21,587 nucleotides of DNA from a virus. This document shows positions 8,211 through 13,836 of the stretch, one piece after another (the first letter of the stretch is position 1; every line of letters starts with the position of its first letter). The stretch covers positions 1 to 21,587 of IMG/VR virus record IMGVR_UViG_3300047289_000040; one strand, written 5' to 3'. The translations under genes were made by a program, and so were the position numbers. A model generated the notes under the pieces. That model had not been told where the DNA came from, searched no databases, and saw only the letters and a list, made by a program, of their open reading frames with translations.

Positions 8211-8360
8211 ATGGCGACATTAAAAAAAAGATGGGACGAGATACTTAAATATAGCGTGGCACTCGCAACAGTTTTGTTCATGGTTTTTTGTGGGTTAGGT
8301 TTACTGTTGGTAGTTGGTGCAGCTGTTATTGTAACTAAGATCCTGTGGTTCATAAAATAG
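8211..8360 (+). CDS. 49-aa single-span membrane mini-protein
   Basis: A small gene starting two bases after the previous stop. The product begins with a basic head (MATLKKRWDE) and then carries one long hydrophobic stretch (residues 14-43: SVALATVLFMVFCGLGLLLV and following) ending KILWFIK. This is a typical small membrane protein with its N-terminus predicted in the cytoplasm. Purine-rich GGACAGGCAG lies upstream. No homologue is recalled. It is supported by coding-dense spacing and membrane-module context. Holin-like behaviour cannot be excluded, but there is no endolysin nearby. Confidence 0.65.
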   Translation: MATLKKRWDEILKYSVALATVLFMVFCGLGLLLVVGAAVIVTKILWFIK

Positions 8361-8368
8361 GACACTCA

Positions 8369-8494
8369 ATGACACCATCGCAACTAGCTGATAAATATGC
8401 ATATTGGTACCTACAATGGTACTTTGCACCTTATTTTGTATTAGGAGGAAAAACGAATGAGTTCTCAATCTGTAGACCAGAAACCCGAAGCTAA
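8369..8494 (+). CDS. Possible 41-aa aromatic-rich mini-protein
   Basis: Candidate small gene: ATG 8369 with AGGA 6 bases upstream, product MTPSQLADKYAYWYLQWYFA and on to PYFVLGG, then a tail read through the start of the DUF4337-like gene in another frame. The Trp/Tyr/Phe content (seven Tyr or Trp in the first 22 residues) is unusual for random sequence and suits an interfacial membrane peptide. It overlaps the next gene by 38 bases, and its last residues are probably just a by-product. Without this gene there would be a 96-base gap. Moderate to low confidence. Confidence 0.4.
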   Translation: MTPSQLADKYAYWYLQWYFAPYFVLGGKTNEFSICRPETRS

Positions 8495-9014
8495 ACCACT
8501 ATCACGCTCAGAGCGTGAAGCACTTATCAAAGACAAAGCAGGTTTCGTTATCGTTATCATGGCTTTGTTCTTGGCAGGTAACACATACCTAGCGAACGGA
8601 TTCAGCGGTACTGCCCAAACCAAATTGCTACAAGCATCAAACACTTATGGCTTCTATCAGTCCAAGTCTATCAAGCAATCTATTGCTGAAGGGCAGTTGG
8701 AAGAAGCTAAGGCTAAGGGCAATCAAGAACGTGTAGCCAAGCTACAAAGCAAAATTGATCGCTACGAATCTGAGCCAGCAACTGGCGAAGGTAAGAAAGA
8801 GTTGCTTGCAAAGGCACGTGCTCAAGAAGCTGAACGTGAAGCAGCAAGAGCGCATGGACCATGGCTAACGTTTAGTGGTATGTTGTTCCAGCTGGCGATC
8901 GTCTTGTTGTCTGCATCTATTCTTGCCGTCAATATTCGAATGTACTGGGCTAGTTTAGGTGTGGGTGCGCTTGCTGCGCTCATCATGGCTCAGGGATACT
9001 GGCTAGTGATTTAA
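8457..9014 (+). CDS. DUF4337-like membrane protein
   Basis: 185-aa protein resembling the DUF4337 family: a cytoplasmic N-tail, one membrane span at about 29-48 (AGFVIVIMALFLAGNTYLAN), then the motif NTYGFYQSKSIKQS (residues 62-75) followed by a charged helical hairpin (EEAKAKGNQERVAKLQSKID and on to 130), then two further spans near 137-158 and 160-184. The tyrosine-glutamine-Ser-Lys segment after the first span is the family mark. Function of the family is unknown. Strong ribosome-binding site TTAGGAGG lies upstream. It is the last gene of the long operon, and stacked hairpins and a terminator follow the stop. Confidence 0.82.
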   Translation: MSSQSVDQKPEAKPLSRSEREALIKDKAGFVIVIMALFLAGNTYLANGFSGTAQTKLLQASNTYGFYQSKSIKQSIAEGQLEEAKAKGNQERVAKLQSKIDRYESEPATGEGKKELLAKARAQEAEREAARAHGPWLTFSGMLFQLAIVLLSASILAVNIRMYWASLGVGALAALIMAQGYWLVI

Positions 9015-9023
9015 GCCTTCAAA

Positions 9024-9042
9024 ACCCTCTAGTCTAGAGGGT
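9024..9042 (+). terminator. Hairpin after the membrane module
   Basis: Perfect inverted repeat ACCCTCTAG / CTAGAGGGT around a single T, ten bases beyond the stop of the DUF4337-like gene. It forms a stem of 6-7 pairs once a loop is allowed. No T-run follows, so by itself it is probably an RNA 3' stabiliser or processing structure. It is the first of three hairpins in this intergenic space. Confidence 0.55.
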
Positions 9043-9048
9043 CTTCGG

Positions 9049-9066
9049 CGTTGTTTTTACGCAACG
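9049..9066 (+). repeat. CGTTG...CAACG hairpin, cassette copy 1
   Basis: Five-base arms CGTTG (9049-9053) and CAACG (9062-9066) around TTTTTACG. The same element, with a six-base stem, occurs at 19500-19517, in both cases directly upstream of an AACCCCAC/GTGGGGTT terminator and a promoter. Its conservation in both cassette copies suggests it matters. Confidence 0.5.
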
Positions 9067-9069
9067 AAT

Positions 9070-9092
9070 AACCCCACCTTGTGTGGGGTTTT
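9070..9092 (+). terminator. Intrinsic terminator, cassette copy 1
   Basis: Eight-pair stem AACCCCAC (9070-9077) / GTGGGGTT (9083-9090) with loop CTTGT, followed by a short TTTT (9089-9092). This would end transcripts of the long left-hand operon. A nearly identical terminator lies at 19524-19546 with a different loop but the same stem, showing the stem is under selection. Confidence 0.8.
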
Positions 9093-9104
9093 GTCATTTA
9101 GTTG

Positions 9105-9133
9105 TTGTCGTTTATTCCAAAGTGCTGTATAAT
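9105..9133 (+). promoter_or_regulatory. Sigma70-type promoter P1
   Basis: -35 TTGTCG (9105-9110, 4 of 6 to consensus), 17-base spacer starting TTTATT, and a perfect -10 TATAAT (9128-9133). The predicted start is near 9140, giving a roughly 24-nt leader with GATTAGGAAAGG before ATG 9164. It belongs to the promoter family with TTTATT after the -35 box. Confidence 0.8.
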
Positions 9134-9163
9134 AACTACAGTTGATTAGGAAAGGTAAACGAA

Positions 9164-9340
9164 ATGTGGAATGACTTTACGGATTTTGAGATTGCAGAAC
9201 TAGCGTTCAAGTATAATCTCGACTCTACAGTAAAGTTTGACTTGTCTAAAGACTATTTCAAACTGGCGAATCGTGGCGAAGTTGAGTGTTTGATTGAAGA
9301 AGCTGAGTACCACTTGGCATTTGATAAGGAATCAGTATGA
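9164..9340 (+). CDS. 58-aa hypothetical protein
   Basis: First gene behind promoter P1. AGGAAAGG lies 8-15 bases upstream. The acidic product (MWNDFTDFEIAELAFKYNLD and on) is probably all-helical and has no metal-binding or membrane motif. Its end overlaps the next gene by 4 bases (ATGA), which supports it as a real translated gene. Not recognised. Proteins of this size at the head of phage early operons often act on host machinery, but no evidence in the sequence shows that here. Confidence 0.75.
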   Translation: MWNDFTDFEIAELAFKYNLDSTVKFDLSKDYFKLANRGEVECLIEEAEYHLAFDKESV

Positions 9341-10032
9341 GTTTATTGACTGTTGGCAACCCTAAGTTGATGAAGGGTACGAAGAAAGGTTACTTGTCTT
9401 CTGTGTTGCACTTTGCGCCAGCTGACTTGTCTGGCAAAGAAGTTTGTCCAAAGCGCACTGCTGGCTGTACAGCTGCATGCCTGAACACTGCTGGACGTGG
9501 TGGTATCTTCAAGAAGGGTGAGACCACTAACGTGATTCAGCAAGCACGTATCCGTAAGACAAAATATTTCTTCGAGGATCGTCGTGCATTCTTGAATGAG
9601 TTGACAGTTGAGATTGTCAAGACAGTTGCTAAGGCTGAGAAGCTGGGGTTGATTCCTGTCTTTCGTTTGAATGGTACTTCAGACTTGGCATGGGAAAAGT
9701 ACGAAGTGGCAGCTGGAAAGAATATTTTCCAGATGTTCCCTAACGTGCAATTCTACGACTACACCAAAGTCAATAACCGTAAGGTTTCTCACATCGGTAA
9801 CTACCACCTGACTTTCAGCAAAGCAGATGGTAACGACATGGACGTGCGCATTGCCTTGTCCAACGGCATGAACGTGGCTGCAGTATTCCACGAAGTGCCA
9901 GAGACTTATCTTGGTCGCAAAGTCATCAACGGTGATGAAACAGACTTGCGTTTCTTGGATGAGAAGAATGTGATTGTTGGTCTGAAGGCTAAAGGTAAAG
10001 CCAAGAAAGACACAACTGGTTTTGTAATTTAA
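9337..10032 (+). CDS. Conserved phage protein with N-terminal Cys cluster
   Basis: 231-aa soluble protein of a family that I recall from many phages (sometimes grouped with mycobacteriophage gene product 88), with no known activity. Conserved blocks visible: an N-terminal LTVGNPKLMKG, a Cys cluster C37-x6-C44-x3-C48 in CPKRTAGCTAACLNTAGRGG, RIRKTKYFFED at 71-81, VFRLNGTSDLAWE at 108-120, the segment FYDYTK at 139-144, and a basic C-terminus (GLKAKGKAKKDTTGFVI). Three close cysteines could bind zinc or an iron-sulphur cluster (inference). It is coupled by ATGA to the 58-aa gene and followed 12 bases later by the MGLDMYL protein, with AGGAG between them. Confidence 0.8.
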   Translation: MSLLTVGNPKLMKGTKKGYLSSVLHFAPADLSGKEVCPKRTAGCTAACLNTAGRGGIFKKGETTNVIQQARIRKTKYFFEDRRAFLNELTVEIVKTVAKAEKLGLIPVFRLNGTSDLAWEKYEVAAGKNIFQMFPNVQFYDYTKVNNRKVSHIGNYHLTFSKADGNDMDVRIALSNGMNVAAVFHEVPETYLGRKVINGDETDLRFLDEKNVIVGLKAKGKAKKDTTGFVI

Positions 10033-10044
10033 TAGGAGATAGAC

Positions 10045-10509
10045 ATGGGTTTAGATATGTACCTGAGCAACAAGGTTTACTTGAGCAAATACATGGACAA
10101 GGATGATTCGCAACGTGTCGAAAAGATCAACGATGTGTTTGGTCTTGCTGGTGATGAAGACGGTGACTACGGTGCTAAACAAGTAGAATTCCGTGTAGCG
10201 TACTGGCGCAAGGCTAACGCTATCCATGCATGGTTCGTGAAGAATGTGCAGGAAGGTAAGGACGAATGTCAAGAGTCTTGGGTCTCACGAGAGCAGCTGG
10301 AAGAATTGGTCGAAACGTGTAAACAGGTTATTGAGAAACCTGCGATGGCGCTCAACTTACTGCCACCACAGTCTGGTTTCTTCTTTGGTGGCACTGATGT
10401 GGACGAATGGTATCTCCAAGACTTGGAGCACACCGTAAAGACCTTAGAGAAGGCACTAGCTGAACCAACCTTCAAGAAGGGTGACTTCTACTACCAAGCA
10501 AGCTGGTAA
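10045..10509 (+). CDS. MGLDMYL-type conserved hypothetical protein
   Basis: 154-aa member of a widespread phage and bacterial family that opens with MGLDMYL and shares VAYWRKANAIHAWFV at 65-79 and the glycine/aromatic block QSGFFFGGTDVDEWY at 109-123. No activity is known to me. The conserved YWRK.N.IH.W suggests a small ligand or protein-binding surface. AATAGGAGATAGAC provides the ribosome-binding site. It is the last gene of the P1 operon, and a weak CCCT/AGGG hairpin at about 10512-10529 lies between its stop and promoter P2. Confidence 0.85.
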   Translation: MGLDMYLSNKVYLSKYMDKDDSQRVEKINDVFGLAGDEDGDYGAKQVEFRVAYWRKANAIHAWFVKNVQEGKDECQESWVSREQLEELVETCKQVIEKPAMALNLLPPQSGFFFGGTDVDEWYLQDLEHTVKTLEKALAEPTFKKGDFYYQASW

Positions 10510-10535
10510 TCCCCTCAAATCGGTAGGGTTATTGG

Positions 10536-10564
10536 TTGACAAATATTGCAAGTTGATGTATAAT
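10536..10564 (+). promoter_or_regulatory. Consensus sigma70 promoter P2
   Basis: Perfect -35 TTGACA (10536-10541), 17-base spacer, perfect -10 TATAAT (10559-10564). The predicted start near 10571 gives a 17-nt leader containing GATTAGGAG before ATG 10588. Drives the phosphatase-ligase operon. Confidence 0.92.
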
Positions 10565-10587
10565 AACTGTACTGATTAGGAGAAAAG

Positions 10588-10755
10588 ATGACTTACGATA
10601 CATACGAACAAGGTGCGAATGACGCTAGGGTTGATTTAAGCGAAGGCTGGGTGCCTGAGTTTATCACAGCGTCTGCTATCCGCAACCAACTACAAAAGAT
10701 GGTTGGTGCCACTGAAGAATATATCCAAGGTTATCTGTCCGTTTTGGGGGAATGA
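10588..10755 (+). CDS. 55-aa hypothetical protein
   Basis: Lead gene of the P2 operon, with a strong ribosome-binding site TTAGGAG. The product (MTYDTYEQGANDARVDLSEG and on to EYIQGYLSVLGE) is a soluble, probably two-helix peptide. The YEQGANDAR..L.EGW pattern resembles a short helical module I cannot name. It overlaps the phosphatase gene (start at 10752 or 10755), consistent with translational coupling. Unknown function. Confidence 0.75.
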   Translation: MTYDTYEQGANDARVDLSEGWVPEFITASAIRNQLQKMVGATEEYIQGYLSVLGE

Positions 10756-11249
10756 TGAGTCAAAGGTTTATCGAAAACGTAAGCAAGGATGATGTGAAGA
10801 ATGGTCATCACTACGATCCAGGTCCAAACTCTATGCTGATTCGTATTCAGGATCCAGCCACTGAGTTTGGTCGTATCAAGTATCCCTTCAATGAAAGCTA
10901 TGAGTTTGAATTCTTGGACGCTGAAGATACCGATGGGTTTCCTGATGAATGTAAGATTAGTGACGAACAAGCAGCTGAGATTGTTGGTTTGCTCCAACGT
11001 GCCATTGACTGTCATATGAACGTAGTGGTGCACTGCCACGCTGGCATCTGTCGTTCGGGTGCTGTGGTTGAAGTGGCAACAATGATGGGATTCACATCCA
11101 CTGATCGTTTCCGTCAGCCAAACTTGCGAGTGAAGCACAAGATGATGAAAGTGCTTGGATTGACATACGACAGCGACGAGAAGACCACTTCGACTGGTGG
11201 TTATATTAGTAATGACGGCATTTGGTTGCCAAACAACTTTGGAGTTTGA
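10752..11249 (+). CDS. Cys-dependent protein phosphatase (tyrosine/dual-specificity type)
   Basis: 165-aa protein with the P-loop signature HCxxGxxRS: H94-C95-H-A-G98-I-C-R101-S102 (VVHCHAGICRSG), preceded by a hydrophobic strand (MNVVVHC) as in tyrosine/dual-specificity phosphatases. Cys95 would be the nucleophile and Arg101 the phosphate-binding residue. A general-acid Asp could lie in DAEDTDGFPDE (residues 56-66). It may dephosphorylate host proteins or a nucleotide; substrate is unknown. It is compact compared with most DSPs. Two in-frame ATGs at 10752 and 10755 are both plausible; GGGGG lies just upstream. Its neighbour downstream is the DNA ligase. Confidence 0.85.
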   Translation: MMSQRFIENVSKDDVKNGHHYDPGPNSMLIRIQDPATEFGRIKYPFNESYEFEFLDAEDTDGFPDECKISDEQAAEIVGLLQRAIDCHMNVVVHCHAGICRSGAVVEVATMMGFTSTDRFRQPNLRVKHKMMKVLGLTYDSDEKTTSTGGYISNDGIWLPNNFGV

Positions 11250-11251
11250 TA

Positions 11252-12556
11252 ATGAATCTGAATAAGTTTTTCGAGAGCCTAGCTGCCAACGCATCACGCA
11301 ATTTCAAAATTGAGCAACTAGAATTGAACCGCAATAACGAAACCCTACGTGAAGTTGTGCGCTTGGCTCTCGATCCCTTTACTCAATTCTACATTCGCAA
11401 GATTCCAAAGTACACTCCGAACGAACACTCAATTGGTGGACTTCAGAATGGTTTGGATATGTTGTTTGATTTATCGTCACGAACAGTTACGGGTCATGCT
11501 GCTATTTTCCATCTGACTACGATTCTTTCTGGATTAAGCGAAGACGACGCAAAGGTTATCGAACGTATTATCGCAAAGGATCTGAAATGTGGAGTCTCAG
11601 TGTCAACCGCAAACACCGTGTGGACTGGCTTGGTGCACGAATATCCAGTGATGTTGTGCAGCCAGTTCGAGCAAAAGTTGGTGGACAAAATCAAGTTCCC
11701 AGCTTACGTCCAACTCAAGATGGACGGCATGCGCTTCAACGCTATCGTCAAAGATGGTAAGTGCGAATTCCGCTCACGTAACGGTAAAGAGATTCAGCTG
11801 TTGGGTAACTTAGAAAAAGAGTTCATCGCAATGGCAGGTGACGTTGATTGCGTCTTCGATGGCGAGTTGCTTGTAATGCCTGAAGGTGACTATCAATTTG
11901 CAGATCGTCAAACAGGTAACGGTATCCTTAACAAAGCAAACAAGGGTACTATCTCTGAGAAAGAAGCTGCAACTGTCCACGCCACTGTGTGGGACGTTAT
12001 TCCATACATCTTGTTTATTGAGGGTGAGTGTCCTGTTCCATACTCTACACGATTCGCATCGTTGGAGGTTTTGGTAAACAAGCAGCCAGCCAAAGACAAG
12101 AAGGTTTGGTTGGTGGCAAGCGAGATTGTCCAGACGCAAGAAGAAGCTAATACCATTTTCCAGAAATATCTTGATCAAGGTTTGGAAGGTACTATCCTGA
12201 AAGACGGTTCTGGTATCTGGGAAAACAAACGTGCCAAGCACCAGATCAAATTCAAAGGTGAGTTGGAATGTGACTTGAAGATTGTTGGCATCGAGATGGG
12301 TACAGGCAAGTACGAAGGTATGCTTGGTGCCATTATCTGCGAATCTGCTGATGGTGTTATCAAGACCAACGTTGGCTCTGGATTCAGTGACGCACAACGC
12401 AAAAGTCTCGGTGACGAGATCGTTGGTAAAATTGCTGCCATCAAATACAACATGCGCAGTAAAAACAAACAAGGAGAGGAATCTCTGTTCTTGCCTATCG
12501 TTTTGGAGATCCGTGACGATAAAGAAGTAGCAGACAGTTCCACTGACATCAAATGA
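11252..12556 (+). CDS. ATP-dependent DNA ligase, T4 gp30-type
   Basis: Seals nicks between Okazaki fragments and in repair. Start at ATG 11252 (GGAG eleven bases upstream) gives 434 aa; the extended frame from 11222 would run into the phosphatase gene. Motif I is KMDGMR with the adenylated Lys156; FRSRNG (173-178) is motif Ia/III-like; FDGE (202-205) supplies the acidic motif III; EGTILK (312-317) is motif IV; QIKFK (331-335) is motif V. T4 gp30 is 487 aa, so this one is slightly short. The N-terminal helical DNA-binding domain (1-130) appears present. The stop overlaps the next gene (ATGA). Confidence 0.95.
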   Translation: MNLNKFFESLAANASRNFKIEQLELNRNNETLREVVRLALDPFTQFYIRKIPKYTPNEHSIGGLQNGLDMLFDLSSRTVTGHAAIFHLTTILSGLSEDDAKVIERIIAKDLKCGVSVSTANTVWTGLVHEYPVMLCSQFEQKLVDKIKFPAYVQLKMDGMRFNAIVKDGKCEFRSRNGKEIQLLGNLEKEFIAMAGDVDCVFDGELLVMPEGDYQFADRQTGNGILNKANKGTISEKEAATVHATVWDVIPYILFIEGECPVPYSTRFASLEVLVNKQPAKDKKVWLVASEIVQTQEEANTIFQKYLDQGLEGTILKDGSGIWENKRAKHQIKFKGELECDLKIVGIEMGTGKYEGMLGAIICESADGVIKTNVGSGFSDAQRKSLGDEIVGKIAAIKYNMRSKNKQGEESLFLPIVLEIRDDKEVADSSTDIK

Positions 12557-13236
12557 AACCAACAGGTGAATTTTTCCAGTCTCTTGGTCAATACGTATAC
12601 CAATACCTTGACAAAGAGACAGGTGTCCCATACTACACTGGAAAGGGTAACGGTGATCGTTGCTATTCCCACGTGGCTGATAAGGGATTCAACCCAGAAG
12701 ACTGCTACATCGTGGCTAGAAATCTGGAGAAGTTTGAAGACAAGAAAGACTGGCAGTCGTTTTTGTTGGAATCGTATTTAATCACAACTCAAAATCCAGA
12801 CGGCAATAGCGTCGCTGGTCATTACAAGGAATGTTTTACTATGGCTGCTCTGTCCTCTATGTTTGATGATTTTCAAATTGACCAACACGATATGTTCGAG
12901 ACGTTTCCAGACTGGTACGTTGAAAACTACGATACATTCCGTGGCAAGCTGCGAGAGGTTAACATTAATGCCACCACTGCTTACTTCTTGAGTAATGCTC
13001 GACGTAAGATGTACATGATGTGGTGGTGGAATCATAGTTCAACGGATCCAATCAAAGTAACATTTGAGATTAATGCCAAAGGCGAAGAGTTGGTAGCACT
13101 GCAGAAGACTCTGAAAACTTGGATTAAGGGTGAGGGGTTTTCAAAGACCCACGCAGACGGTAAAGACCAGAAGATTGCCATCTTCTGTGATACCATTGAA
13201 GATGTGGTAAGGTTGTTCAACAACTTTATGGCTTAA
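12553..13236 (+). CDS. LEM-3-like GIY-YIG nuclease protein
   Basis: 227-aa protein whose first 45 residues match the GIY-YIG variant seen in LEM-3-like proteins: QYVYQYLDKETG (13-24), then PYYTGKGNGDRCYSH (26-40), where YTG-KG-x-G-x-R carries the Arg. A Glu in FLLESYLI (about residue 73) is the likely metal ligand. The C-terminal 120 residues are not recognised and include an aromatic run (MYMMWWWNH). It is coupled to the ligase (ATGA overlap), so a repair or recombination role is plausible, though a selfish nuclease cannot be excluded. No ribosome-binding site of its own is visible. Confidence 0.75.
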   Translation: MKPTGEFFQSLGQYVYQYLDKETGVPYYTGKGNGDRCYSHVADKGFNPEDCYIVARNLEKFEDKKDWQSFLLESYLITTQNPDGNSVAGHYKECFTMAALSSMFDDFQIDQHDMFETFPDWYVENYDTFRGKLREVNINATTAYFLSNARRKMYMMWWWNHSSTDPIKVTFEINAKGEELVALQKTLKTWIKGEGFSKTHADGKDQKIAIFCDTIEDVVRLFNNFMA

Positions 13237-13253
13237 TTTTTTAGGAGTATATC

Positions 13254-13655
13254 ATGGGTAAATTAGCAACAGTAATCGCAGCACCGATCGAAGGTTCACT
13301 GAAGAATGTAATCAACGTTGGAGACACCGTCATGGTCGTCACCACTGGCTACTCGCATCGTGTGCGTGTCACTAAAGGTAAGTATGTGGGCTATATCGAG
13401 AGCCAATCTTACTACGGTAAACATAAACGTGCTCGTATTGAGGTTGAGGAACAACGTTCATATCAGGTTAAACCTGATGGTACTCGCTTCGACTGGAACA
13501 AAGACTACAATTCAGCTACTTGGGAAGAAGTCAAACAAACTCTGACACGCCGATATGAACCATATATCCGCAAGGCAACTTTGAATCTGAACCGCATTGC
13601 GACAATCAAAGAGGCAGATCATGGAATCGTCGAAACTGTTGGAAAGCTGGTTTGA
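13254..13655 (+). CDS. Hypothetical basic, beta-rich protein
   Basis: 133-aa soluble protein, not recognised. The N-terminal 60 residues read as alternating beta-strands (NVGDTVMVVTTGYSHRVRVT), compatible with a small barrel (Sm/SH3-like), then a charged middle and an Arg/Lys-rich end. Good ribosome-binding site TTTAGGAG. Its stop codon TGA at 13653-13655 lies inside the -35 box of promoter P3. Last gene of the P2 operon. Confidence 0.7.
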   Translation: MGKLATVIAAPIEGSLKNVINVGDTVMVVTTGYSHRVRVTKGKYVGYIESQSYYGKHKRARIEVEEQRSYQVKPDGTRFDWNKDYNSATWEEVKQTLTRRYEPYIRKATLNLNRIATIKEADHGIVETVGKLV

Positions 13656-13680
13656 CAAATAACAACGCATAGGGTATAAT
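13652..13680 (+). promoter_or_regulatory. Consensus sigma70 promoter P3 with start on the ATG
   Basis: TTGACA (13652-13657), 17-base spacer, TATAAT (13675-13680). The stop codon of the preceding gene is within the -35 box. The usual start, 7 bases after the -10 box, falls on position 13687, which is the A of the next ATG, so the first gene is predicted leaderless. Confidence 0.9.
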
Positions 13681-13686
13681 AAGTGT

Positions 13687-13836
13687 ATGAAGATCGAACT
13701 TGAACAAACAAAGCCACGCAATTGGATTGCTCGTGATCTTCGCACACCCAAATATCATATGCGTGTTGTGAAGAGCAAGAAGTCTTACAAGCGTGTGACG
13801 AAAACTGAATTGAAGAAGGAGTTGGAGAATGCCTAA
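13687..13836 (+). CDS. 49-aa basic protein, predicted leaderless
   Basis: Small, strongly basic protein (MKIELEQTKPRNWIARDLRT, then many Lys: VVKSKKSYKRVTKTELKKEL), perhaps nucleic-acid binding. It is placed by ATG at the predicted transcription start of P3 and by an 8-base overlap with the Api92-like gene (ATGCCTAA). There is no Shine-Dalgarno sequence within 15 bases, which fits leaderless translation. Not recognised. Confidence 0.7.
   Translation: MKIELEQTKPRNWIARDLRTPKYHMRVVKSKKSYKRVTKTELKKELENA

Larger units (their letters stand above)
9049..9152 (+). repeat. Terminator-promoter cassette, copy 1
   Basis: A block of hairpin, terminator, spacer and promoter that matches 19500-19606 throughout, including 30 identical bases from 9123 to 9152 (copy 2: 19577-19606) that span the -10 box, the predicted transcription start and the ATTAGGAA leader. 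The two copies differ mainly in loops and in the promoter spacer. Confidence 0.8.

Noticed and set aside
10511-10535. Weak CCCT/AGGG hairpin before P2 as a terminator
   Set aside because: Only four strong pairs, no T-run; insufficient to call.
10731-11297. 188-codon minus-strand frame under the phosphatase gene
   Set aside because: Lies opposite a gene with an intact active site; the composition is that of a codon shadow.
11810-12631. 273-codon open frame on the minus strand
   Set aside because: Shadow of the ligase gene. It runs opposite to intact motifs and has no promoter or ribosome-binding site of its own.
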